Positions 22,901 to 34,425 of a DNA stretch of 64,000 nt are shown here, piece after piece. Origin of the DNA: Owenia fusiformis (lineage: Eukaryota > Annelida > Polychaeta > Sabellida > Oweniidae); contig CAIIXF020000001.1 in the NCBI GenBank assembly GCA_903813345.2, positions 58,049,885 to 58,113,884 of the forward strand. The letters are read 5' to 3'. A program made the translations under genes and the position numbers. Under the pieces are notes generated by a model, which did no database searches, was not told where the DNA came from, and worked only from the letters and a program-made list of their open reading frames with translations. Each line of letters begins with the position of its first letter. Position 1 is the stretch's first letter.

Positions 22901-25900
22901 GACTATTTTTGTCAAAAAGTATTTGCATTCCGAGATATTCTCATCACACAGGTGATCCTCTATAAAAGATCTATTGTTCAGAACATACTATTCATTTTCG
23001 CACCAATATTTATATTTTATATAAACTTATATAAACTCTCAGGGTTAATACCCTTTTAATTGAGATATCAATATATTATAGATTTACATAATCCATATAT
23101 AATATACTGGTCTGTATTTCCTATATAAATATGTTGATCAATGAAAATATAATCTAAAAGCCTGCCAATTATTTTTATCCAAAAGAAAGCAAAACAAGAA
23201 CATTAATTTTATGATAGACTGAGTTTCATTAATGATATCAAAGTGAAGTGCTGCACCTTTTAGAGGACTGCATTAATATTTTTGACTTGTTATATTAACA
23301 TAGTAGATGTAGATCATAGTATATGTAGATATACTTTTTTCACATCTTTATAGACATGTACTTGCTGTGTTTCTTTTTCATGTCTTTATGGGTTTATTTT
23401 ATTCTTTCTTACATCTTATAGATTAGATGTGAGATTACTGCAGGTTTATGTACTTACTGTAGCCTTATATTTTATATTATCACACCTTACTTAACCTTTG
23501 TATTCTTGATTAAATGTATATGTAAATATGTTTTGATTTTGAAAATAATAAAAAAAAAAAAATTTAATGATATCAAGATACAAAATTAAATGCTTTGGGA
23601 GCAATCTGGCTTCAATAAAATAATATGATGAAAAAATCTAGGGGAAAAATATAAAAATCATAAGTGTATCATTATAAACATTTGAAGTGTATTTTACTAG
23701 TGAATCTCTCTCATAAGCATTTGAGTTTTGTCCCGAGGGCTCTTGGATCAGTGATGATAGCTTTTAACCCTGAGTGGAGTATCTAGTATGTATAATAGTA
23801 AGGGTGCTCGAGTGTGCCACTAACTAACTGTGATGTCACATTCCCAATACAAAATACCAACCTGATTATAGCTTTCTAATAAAATAAATATAAATATAAA
23901 TAACTTATGCAAATTCATAACATTGACCACTATCTGATGTCTTTCAAGCGATAGTATAGTTTTAATTTCATTCAGATGAAAAAGACAGATAAAATTACAC
24001 AGAGAACATTACAAAGAGAATCTGTAAGGCAAGAGTGAACCTGGCTTGGTCGCCACAACACAATCTGTAGAGATCAATAACTCTAATTCCCGAACAATAT
24101 CCAGCTGCTTTCAGGAAGCTGTTATATCAGATACACATTTTTACTTAGCACATCAAAACCATTTTTTGTTGTCTGAAAAAACAAACAGATTTGGAATTTG
24201 TTTGAACTTTTGATTTCTTACCTTTAAAATCTATTTTAATGATTCTTTAATATTTACCTGTTATGTCTTGGTGATGAGCTGTGTGTTAAAAAAATGAATC
24301 CTGAATGTGTCATCCGGTTATATTCCAATTACCAGGTTCATTGGCTTAATTCTAGCATCTAATAATTCATTTAGGGATAACACATCTGGTTTCCATGGTA
24401 ACTTATACTTAGAGACACTAATCAAGACTGGAACTTATATGCATAAGTGATTATTCCCTCCAGAACACAAGGAGTTTTGATGACATTTTCTAACTATGAG
24501 AAAGCTACAAATTGAATTTAGAAAAATGATAAGTCATCTGAGAAAAAATACTGAGATAGATTATGTATAAATATAATATTTCTAACTTACAATCATCAAA
24601 ATAAGTAAAATTGTAGAACATCATGATTTTTTGGAATAATTCATGAAACAAAATAATTTTAATTGCTTAGCTATCACAACCAGTATATCATATTTTATTT
24701 TGTCAAGTTGAACACTTCTGAAAGTAGAGCACCTTTTAGTTAAACATTTCAAAGTACAATCACCAACAACTTCATACTCAAAGAACCTTTCTAAGTTGAA
24801 CATTTCCAACTTATACAGGATTTAGACCAGGAACAACATAAATATACATATTTAAAAAATTAGTTTTTTATCCACCTGTTTTGTTACACTAATTTTATAT
24901 AAACTATGGGATAAATGTGCATCTTGTCTTTCTCAGTTAAGTCTTGAATCATTATTGATATTAATTGCTGTCAAATATTTAAAGACTAAAGCGTTAATAG
25001 CAACAGGCGGATAATTACATAAATATAAGATATACAAAGACTCATAAATAAAGTTCACAATCATATAGGTTGAATCTGGAATGATCATTCTGATACTCAG
25101 ACTATCTCTGCCTTGCCAAGAACAAACCAACAAAAAGAGAGATATAAGGCTGTGAAAAAACTATCAAATACCAAACGTTGAACACCATCCACAGAAAAGT
25201 TGGAGACTATGACAACATGTTAGATAATGTTCCCTTCTTTCTCTACCTTTGAAGTGACTCAATATTCTTTCAAATAATATTTGCATTTGTTAAATGGTTT
25301 AATATTACGATACCTCACGGTGGATTCAAAAGAGTGAGATCAGATTATTGATTGAATTCCAAGAAAACGACAGAAGTCAGAATTTGGATGGTTCTTTTCC
25401 TTGTCTAAAACAATAAACACTACGTTAAAGCTAATTAACAAGCACTTATTAGGTGTATTTTCATTAAATTTGACATCTACAAGCGCCCCTTTCATCTAAA
25501 TTGATAATATAATATTATGCAAAAAACTGAATATGAACTTGCTTATATGGTATTGATTTTGGATCAATCAATCTGTCATAATATTGAAGGTTTAATAAGA
25601 CAATGTTTATATAAATTGGTATTTATATTTGACAATGTTCATATGGTACAATGTGTGAACGTACTTGCAAGGCATTTACATGGCAAAATGTCAACACCTG
25701 ATTGTACACAATCCTAGAATCTCTTACTTATTACTTTGTAACAACAAATTGTATTTAAATTCTTGCAATGTTAAAATTCTTGCACATGTGCACTTGTTAT
25801 AATAAAATATTCTTTGTATCAATAAATAAATAAAATTCTTGCAATGCTAAGACTTCAATTACTTGTCCATGGTACAGACCGTATCACATTTCTTTTTAAG

Positions 25901-28235
25901 TTATTGCATATTATAAAAGTGTTATACAAGTGATGACTGCTCGTTACTATAGAAACAGATACTGCCAATAATATGCTTGAAACTCCTCACATTCCGAAAT
26001 TATTGCAAATAACGTAAGTGTAACGATTGTTACAGATATCAAAACTAATCAAAAAATCAATAGAATACACAAAGGGCAACATTACATGAACCCCTATAAA
26101 CCATCAACAATTTCTTGTATAAAATATCATCACCTGGTTGCAAAATTGCAAAGGTGTAACCATTTGTCACAGATGCTGATGCAAAATGTCAATACCAAGA
26201 CTGGTTACAAATTTTGGGCTATAACAATGAGTATTGAAATAAATTACTCATAAACTTTTTTTTCATTAACCATAAACAAGTAACAGTATTTTTAGCTGTT
26301 AGATTAATGAACTCATATGAAAGTAACCAGAGACAAATGATGATCCTGAGTGGGAACAAATGAGATTTCATTTCATACCTATTGTGTCAGGCTGATCTCA
26401 TAATAATTAAAATCATATAAAATCATTCCCCAAAGCATGGGTCGGATATTTACCATCAAAAATCGATGCCTAAAAGCGCCCCCTGTTTTCTCAAAATCGG
26501 GGGGCGCTCAACTGCAATCTAGATCATGTCAGTAAAATCTTAGACTTGGCATGTGCTAAGAATGAATGTTGGTCTACTCAAAATCAAACAACTTTGTGAA
26601 AAATAAATCAATAAAGCACGAAATACAGAAGATAATCCCTCAAAATCAAACAGCTATAGCAGAATACCCCAGTTGTGATGTCAAAAACGAGATAGAATCC
26701 ATCGGGTGATCGCAAATCATCAATTCTATGTGCCGCTGTTATATAGGCGTAGTTTACAAAAAAATAAAAAATGAAGATAAATTAATAAATAATACAAAAT
26801 TTGACTTACCCTGAATAACTTCAAGAGAATCTCAGCCAAGAACAGATCTCACGTTTCATGCCATCAACCATTGCTAATTGATGGCACAAAATGTGATTTT
26901 CTGCCTTCAGACAAGATCAGAACTGACATGTATAATTTGCTTACAATATGTAATCCAACAATTTTAATTATATCCCCAATTTGAATTCCTATAATACAGT
27001 ATATAATGAGATTTCTTAAGGCTAGTCTTCTGTAATGGCTATCACATAATACATTCAACAGGACTGATGTATACTGACAATATTTAAATGGACGTTATAT
27101 ACAAATTAGCTAGTAAATACTAAATAAAATATTAGATCTTAGATATAAAGCATAAAGATAACACTTGAGATTAAACAAATAGATACCATATATTGGAGCT
27201 ATCATTGGTCAAGATTAGTTGGTGTGTCTTAATGCATCCATGTTGTATTTCTAAACAAACAATTTTTAAGATATTATGACAAAAATGAAGACACTCATTT
27301 CATGTAACCCAATGATACATGAGACATTTAACATGGACATATATTGTAATGCAGTGTTTAGGCTTATTTTATAAAGTAAACAATTATGGACTTGAACTAG
27401 CTATCATTGATGTGTTTTAATCATATGTAATCCTACTACTGTCAAAAGATTGAATTTTAGTTAATTACAGATTCTTTTATGATTTTATTATTTTAAAGAA
27501 CTTGTTTAAATTGTTGGGCTTATCTATGGTAAGGTGCTAAGAAAGGTATCTTGTGTTTCCTGAATATAGACTTATATGCGATAGTTCAGAATGACAACAA
27601 TATTCTTTCCTCTCGTGTTGAAGAGCTCAAATTCCAGGTACAGATTTCTTACATCCGGGGTTTTCCCCATTGAAATAAACAGGGCCCAATTTTGACCACA
27701 TCATTTCAGGTTGAATTTTACATTCTTCTTCACATTATGCACATTTTCACAATCGATAAAATGAAATGTTTTATGATGACATCACCAATTTCATTCCCGG
27801 AGGCCAAGACCCGATGACTCGATATGAAACAAGAAGCAAGTTTCTTGTGTCTATAATGTGGGCTTGATTTCATGTTTACATTTGTTTGACTGGTATCTAT
27901 TGTGAGGTTGTATCTTGGTATTAGTATAAAATTTATCGTTCCGACAATACACAAAAACATGGTTTTAAGGTTGGGAGAATTTAGATTAATCAACGGACCA
28001 ATGAAAATTTGCATTGCGGGATGAAGATATTTATATTAATGGCCATGTTTTCGTCTATTGCGTATAAGTCTATTGGCCATCATGGGCCACCATCCACTTT
28101 TACGTGTAAGTTGGTACATGTAATGTAATCCCCCTTATACAACATATACCACCTACAGAATATTTACCCGAAGTACACATACTTTCATATTTAAGGTGTC
28201 CATTAAGAAACATGCTCTCTGTGAAACAGTAGATA
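19910..28235. other. Upstream intron/intergenic stretch without supported exons
   Basis: About 8.3 kb upstream of the first coding exon of the RP1-like gene. The short open frames here have no exon-like borders or recognisable protein similarity. It contains the tandem repeat at 22040-22460, poly(A)-rich patches near 22190 and 23550, and scattered short repeats. It should hold the promoter and noncoding first exon(s) of the RP1-like gene, but I cannot place them with confidence. Confidence 0.6.
22040..22460. repeat. ~125-bp degenerate tandem repeat, three units
   Basis: Three units share TTCTTGAGCAAAGCTTC-like starts, GGCATnAGnnnATAAAATnTGA and GTGGCCA(A)n ends. The last unit runs into GGACACACGGACAAATGAATG and TCTATATCCCCC, a tail also seen in degraded form near 2560-2645. 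It is a dispersed repeat, not a gene. Confidence 0.65.
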
Positions 28236-29125
28236 CACCCTTGGTATACGCAGCTAACGAAAATTGACCGGTACGGGTCAAAAGCTGGACCGGTACGGGT
28301 TAACGGTTTTATTTGAATTTAAAATAGCCATAACTTGCTCAATATTGACTTCCTCGTGTCTAATTTGAAATATATGGTGCCTCCCGATGCTTTTAAGTAC
28401 CCCAATTTTTTACAGATTTTTAAACGGACCAAAACTCTCTAAATGCGCATTTATGCTCTTTTCTCTCGAGAACGACTGTCTCATTTTCACGATAACTTTT
28501 ATTTAGTACTTCTAACATATAAGATCTATTTTTCCCCATCAAGGTATGATGTAAATGACATGCTATTTACATCTTGTGAGTTTCAATGACGCGCGTTTGA
28601 TTTTATAAAAAATGCCAAACTTTATGACAAAGAATTTCATCAGCTATTGCCCCGAACCGGTCCGTCTTCTCGCTGCATGCAGATTGCCCCGAACCGGTCC
28701 GTCTTCTCACTGCAAGCAGGATGAAATTCTTTGTCACAAAGTTTGGCATTTTTTATAAAATCAAACGTGCATCATTGAAACTCACAAGATGTAAATAGCA
28801 TGTCATTTACATCATACCTTGATGGGGAAAGATAGAATATATATGTTAGAAGTACTAAATAAAAGTTATCATGAAAATGAGACAGTCGTTCTCGAGAGAA
28901 AAGAGCATAAATGCGCATTTAGAGCGTTTTGGATCGTTTAAAAATCTGTAAAAAATTGGGGTACTTAAAAGCATCGGAAGGCATCATATATTTCAAATTA
29001 GACACGAGGAAGTCAATATTGAGCAAGTTATGGCTGTTTTAAATTCAAATAAAACCGTTAACCCGTGCCGGTCCAGCTTTTGACCCGTACCGGTCAATTT
29101 TCGTTAGCTGCGTATACCAAGGGTG
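28236..29125. mobile_element. 890-bp foldback element with 5-bp target duplication
   Basis: Two long inverted arms (about 400 bp, high identity) begin CACCCTTGGTATACGCAGC and its complement. AGATA flanks both ends (28231-28235 and 29126-29130). At the centre, a block starting ATTGCCCCGAACCGGTCCGT occurs twice in direct orientation. No open frame of note. Confidence 0.85.
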
Positions 29126-30049
29126 AGATATAATCTCACAAGATAAAAGATTTCCAACATCCATTTAACAAATATGTCATTTAAATTTATGCATGTGAAG
29201 AATCTTATATTAGTAATTAGTAATTTTTACTTGGACTATCATTAGATTTTAGAAAATTTTGAATCAATTAATTAATTCAAGTTATATTTCAAGCCCACGA
29301 TTTCACTATGTTCAGAATTGTTAAAAATACATATTTGATTCAACATTGTCTTTGAACTGTGCTAAAAATATGCTTTACATAATATTTGACAAAAGATTGC
29401 TGATTGTGGAAGCGAACATTACACTCTATGAATAAAACTATAAATCAAATAGAAAAACTAAATCTATCAAAAGCTATCGAAGCATCTAATCAGATGATAA
29501 GTTTAGTTGTTAAATTCCTTCCTTACCTTAAAGGTTTTTTGTCTACCAACAGCCAGCAAATATTATTTCACCATAGTTACACTATATAATAATCTTTTGC
29601 AGCAGACTCTAAAAGCACAATGCAACTGTATATTAATGTATAAGTAATATCATTACCTCTCTCGCTAGTTATTTTCTGCCACATAAAAAGATGAATATTT
29701 GAACAGCATTGTGGTGTTAATCCCGACAAACAAGTCCTCCAATAATTGTCCGGTATGAAACATTCCAGAAGACAATGATAACAGATAATGAATTAATAGC
29801 TAATACATGCATATTCATACATCCTAGATTTATCTATCAAGGACAAAGCAGTTACCCTTATATTTTTAGGAAAATCTATAAAATATATTATTTCTGCATT
29901 GATTGTACAGTCACATATACCTGTATGTGATTCAAATAATATGATAAAAGAAATACTTTGAATAGGAAAAAATATAGGACAACTGGAGTATAATGGCTTC
30001 AATAGTACCAACCAGAAAACAGCAAGAAGTACTGATCAGGAAAACCGCA

Positions 30050-30397
30050 ACACAGGGAGATATGCCGATTACTCAATTGGTACAAAATAAGTACTAAATT
30101 AGTACTCCGGCAAAAGTGCGCTTATGAGCACTTGTGCTATCAGTGCTAATTAAGTGCTAATTTTGTACTAACTGAGTACTTGGCATATATATGAGTACTG
30201 AAAAATCAATGAAATTAGCGCTATTTTATCACTCATTATATGAGTTCTTATTTAGTACTAAAAATGCAATAAATCAGTATTCATGTCATAAGTGCTCATG
30301 TTGTACTAATATTTACTGAAATGAGTACTCAATTAGCACTTAAATGCCATGATTATTATTTTAGTATGCGGCATATCTCCAGCTCCTCCCTGTGTAG
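30050..30397. repeat. ~350-bp inverted-repeat element with ACACAGGGAG ends
   Basis: The left end ACACAGGGAGATATGCCG is mirrored on the right by CGGCATATCTCC and CTCCCTGTGT, with a 7-bp insertion in one arm. The interior repeats GAGTACTNATTTAGTACTA-like palindromes. Target duplication unclear. Confidence 0.6.
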
Positions 30398-30879
30398 TAT
30401 CAACCAAAAAACAATAAGTGGTACCAACCAGGAAACCAAATTGTATGTACCATACCAGGTCGTTCAATAAGTTCACGGAAAAACGCTCTCATTTCAAGGA
30501 TTTTTGATATTTTCTCATGAAATTTTCACACAATGTATAAAAAATACTTTCTGATTGATTGTTAAAATCTCAGCATCTCTAATTAGATTGGTCAAAAATA
30601 AGGGTTACTATGGTAACTTGACTTTTTGGTAGGCGGGGCACGTTTTACGTCACACAATTTACCATTACAGAAATCTATCAATATGTGCAAAGGAAGGATC
30701 CTTATTTTTTATTTGTTCTTATTCAAATTACAAATTTTTGAGGGAAAATTGATGTTAATGGTTTTCACGAACATTTTTGAAATTGTGCTAGTTAATGCTG
30801 TACCAGTGGACCAGAAAATCAACAAAGTAATGGTATGGTAAGTTGATTAAAACTTCCATTCAGCCGAACTCTAAATCTT

Positions 30880-31185
30880 TCCATCAGAATAATGCAGCCG
30901 ATCACACTGCTAATATTGTGCAGGAAACCATCACAAATAACTGGCAAAATAGATGGCAAAGCTGCCCCAAGTTACATTCTCTCCAGATGAGACAACTTTG
31001 ATTTTGCTGTATTCACTAGGATGAAGGATCAGCTAAGAGGTTGACTTTATGAAACAATGAATCTACTTTCGACTGCAGTCCAGATTGCCCTTCAAAAAAG
31101 TTTTCGAGATGACTTCAGAGCATTGTCTCGTCAATGGCTTGAATGGAACTTACTGTGCATTAAACATGCGGGAGAATATTTCTAA
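30880..31185 (+). pseudogene. Mariner-type transposase relic
   Basis: Two short stretches in different frames match the order of the catalytic-domain end and the C-terminus of mariner transposases. Stop codons and a shift separate them, and the N-terminal half was not recognised. It is not functional. Confidence 0.55.
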
Positions 31186-31274
31186 AACCTTATGGGACAA
31201 TAGTTGTTACTATAACTACATTAAGTAATATCATGTACAAGTAGAAAGCGGAGAAGAAATTCATGTGATATATA

Positions 31275-31463
31275 TAGGTTATTTACTGGGAGGGATTGAA
31301 TATGGGTTTTATTCCGAGGGACAATATGATATTGACCGAAGGGTAATATGATATTGACCGAGGGAGCGCAGCGACCGAGTGTCAATATCATATTTCCCAA
31401 GGTCAATATCATATTTTCCGAGGAATAAAACCCATATTCAATACCGACCAGAAATAACCTATT
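31275..31463. repeat. Foldback element (copy 2 of the AGGTTATTTA family) inside the mariner
   Basis: Left arm ATAGGTTATTTACTGGGAGG then GAATATGGGTTTTATTCC, with its complement on the right. The core repeats ATGATATTGACCGAGGG and holds a GGAGCGCAGCGACC spacer. Same family as 4662-4803. Next to it (31555-31690) a block with CAATACGATTTTTGTCCCGG is tandemly repeated. Confidence 0.7.
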
Positions 31464-31971
31464 TATTCCATAATGCACTCCTCCTTAAAATGTTACATTT
31501 GGATAATGCTTTTATCAATTAGTCAAGGTTAAGAATAACCGGGAAAACCAAAAATAGGTTAATATGTTCCAATACGATTTTTGTCCCGGGGACAATACGA
31601 TTTTTCCATGTAATACGCTCCAATACGATTTTTTTCCCGGGGACAATACGATTTTTTCATGTAATACGATTCAATACGATTTTTATTCCTTCATATTTCC
31701 CTGGGAAAACAGTAGTATTATGGAATAAACTCATAAATTGCCTACTATTCTGTTGTTTTTCTAATGAATAATGTGACGTAAAAAGTGCCCCGCCTACCCA
31801 AAAGTCAAGTTACCATAGTAACCCTTATTTTTGACCAATCAAATAAGAGATGCTGATATTTTCAGAATCAATCAGAAAGTATTTTTTATACATTGTGTGA
31901 AAATTTCAAGAGAAAATATCAAAAATCCTTATAATGAGAGCATTTTTCCGTGAACTTATTGAACGACCTGG

Positions 31972-34425
31972 TACATGCCAGTAAAAACTGTTTTTCTGCG
32001 GCGACGTGGAATCACAGAATCCTTGTATCTGTGTTAAAATTAATCACAGATAACAAGTTTTTGCGCAACATGCGCAGCCCTCTTGTGACGTTCAAAAGAT
32101 CTGCGATACGTGAGCATAACGGGAAGTAGACAAAATATGTAAGTTGTTGAACTGTTTTAAAGTTATTAACTATTTCATTGGTTATGACCCTTCCTGGCCA
32201 AAATGTCTCGTCCCGAAATGGATAATTACTGTCTCAAACTGAAACTGAAATTGAAACTGCAGTGCGATACTGACTGGTCACATGTTTTGACTAATCAGTC
32301 AATATGGTACAACGAAAATGGGACTTCTGCGCATGTTAACATTTTAACTTTTGTTCAAGTTGATACGATTGTCTTTCGAACTAGAGACTTACCTCATTCG
32401 AAAGATCATAAAAGACTTTATCTATACTAAAAATCTTAGATCCAAACATAGTAGAATACGCCATCAGTCCGCATTTGATTTTTTGAAGTGAGTTTCGTAG
32501 ATCGTCAGATTTCTTCGACTGATATCGGGTTATCTCAAACTGGTTTGTTTATAAATACGAATTTCTTTACTGTTGTAAGGCGCATGCGCAAAATTGATTT
32601 ATAAACGTTATTGGTTTATGGTTTTTCTCCTGAGCATGCGTGAAGTCTGATGAACACTTATGACGAAGACCGGAGCAAACATTACTAGCTCTCGAACAAA
32701 ATTCCAAGATTCAGATCATTTCGCCGTGTTTGCTAAGCGTGTATACGTGAATGACAAGCTGTTTTGAGTAGATCAGGTACCTGTTTTAGACACAACATTG
32801 ATTTAGCTTGACATTGATTTGCACATTGGCACTTTTGAGCATGTTAATACAAGTTTTTACACTCTTAGCACGAGACGGGTTTTCGAAAAATCTGCTATCT
32901 GATTCACTCGATTATCGTATGGATATGTATTTCTTCTGACATTTCAACACCACATCACATAGAATAATAATGCAGAATGATAATAAAACACAAAACAACT
33001 ACTTAATTCCACTTGTTATTTCACAGGAGGTAAAAATGCACACTGCCTAGATTCTTTGTAAGGGTCGTCAGACATCGGATTGGCCGCCATATTTGAAATG
33101 AAAATATCACTAAATAGAGCTCTGCGCATGTCTCAACATTTCGACTGTAATAATGAATAAACAATACTTAATCTAGTAGCATTTCGGCAATTAGTCACTG
33201 GTGCTTGTCTCTGACATTCAAGCGATTAAGATAAAGTTGACAACAAACAATAGTTACAATACACATCTTTTGAGACATGTTGTGGCCCCAAGGAGACCCA
33301 ACTACAGTCAGATTCATAATTCCATGAACAATTTTGATCAAAAAATAAGCAATCAAAGGACCACTTTGCAACAGATGAAAACATAGAAAAATATGTACAA
33401 GACCTAACTAACTTTTGTATATTTCAGATAGTTAGGTATAATATGCAACAAAGCTGTGGCATTTTGTAATTTTGGGAGTTTCAGCCATGCTAATTTTTTC
33501 GAAAATAACATGGCAGAGAAGCATCGAAATATTAGAGGCCACACGCATGATAGCCAAGCTACAAAACAAACCAAAATGTACAAATGTTAGGCCCTCTACA
33601 TATGTTTTACATACAGGCATGAGAATATGAGAATTATAACATAGGGAGACTCGGATTTGATGTTTTCACCCGTGTTCTCATCAGATACAAGAATCAATAT
33701 CTCGATAAATTGTATGCCATATGTGGGAATCGAACCTAGGACCCTTAGTCTGATGCTTTATCAACTGAGCTATATAGCGCCACTGCAGCTGTGCTGTAGA
33801 AGCAACTTGCTATCCAGAGTCGTTACAATGTGCCATACATATTTCCACAATACGTGGAAAAAGAAGTTTATCGATAATTCATGTTCAAACTGTAACAATA
33901 TTACCTCATAATGGCCAACAGGAGGAAAATCTGGCAAAGGTCAGTGATCTAAGCTTCTACTTTGATTGAAATAAAAAAAGTCATGAAAAAATTGAATTTT
34001 TTGAAAAATAACAAAAACAAAGTTCGAATTCACAAAGTTTCAAGTGAATGGATATCTTAAATTGTATATTCACGTGTTTCACAATATTTCTAAGACACGA
34101 AATAAAAAAATTTATCAATATATCGAAAAGGGAAGTTAACTTATAAGCAAAAACAAACCTGAAAAGCACCTGCAGAGTTTGCATGTTTTCTCTAATCTCG
34201 TTGAAGTCTCGCTAGATACCTCAAGTCATGTGACTTTTTATATGAGTGATATTTATCCCGTTTTAACATAAATAAGGCTATCATTCATAGATTGATAGTC
34301 AAATTAGGAACCATTAAAAATGTATAACTGTATTTGTAAGGACAAACGTGTCTAAATATTTCATGGTTAGTGTTAAAGTAGAGTGAGAATTTACGAGATT
34401 TGAAACTGTATACTTTAGTTACAAA
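31972..34425. other. Upstream region of the C8orf74-like gene
   Basis: About 2.4 kb without a supported exon. It is richer in CpG than its surroundings and has several TGCGCATG words (for example GGCGCATGCGC near 32580, and near 32330, 32635 and 33125). These resemble NRF1-type promoter sites. It also holds the SINE at 33600-33782. Open frames at 32203-32430 and 33201-33386 look accidental. Confidence 0.45.
33600..33782 (-). repeat. tRNA-derived SINE fragment
   Basis: On the minus strand, the head reads GGCGCTATATAGCTCAGTTG, then TGATAAAGC (A-box) and GGTTCGATTCC (an exact B-box, 33726-33736), as in tRNA genes. The 3' side does not pair with the 5' acceptor strand, so it cannot be a working tRNA. 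A non-tRNA tail follows toward about 33600. It most likely descends from a polymerase III-transcribed SINE. Confidence 0.6.

Larger units (their letters stand above)
30455..31971 (+). mobile_element. Decayed mariner-family transposon with ~200-bp terminal repeats
   Basis: Inverted ends start CCAGGTCGTTCAATAAGTTC and extend about 200 bp (30455-30655 and 31772-31971), flanked by TA on both sides. The interior carries relics of a mariner-type transposase: at about 30888-30960 a run resembling the DNARPHTA block (here NNAADHTAN), and at about 31054-31185 a run reading VQIALQKSF then LSRQWLEW and GEYF before a stop, as at the end of mariner transposases. Frames are broken. A foldback element and other repeats were inserted later into its right half. 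Confidence 0.7.

Noticed and set aside
26811-26870. Possible noncoding first exon of the RP1-like gene on the minus strand, ending at a good TTCAGG|GTAAGT donor
   Set aside because: The donor is attractive, but nothing defines the 5' border and no protein signal is available; transcript data would be needed to place it.
32203-32430. Small plus-strand open frame starting MSRPEMDNYCLKL
   Set aside because: A short internal repeat (GAAACTGAAATTGAAACTG) explains part of it; no family resemblance, no exon borders.
33712-33782. Functional tRNA gene on the minus strand
   Set aside because: The A- and B-boxes are good, but the 3' acceptor side does not pair with GGCGCTA and the T-stem has mismatches; a SINE head explains it better.
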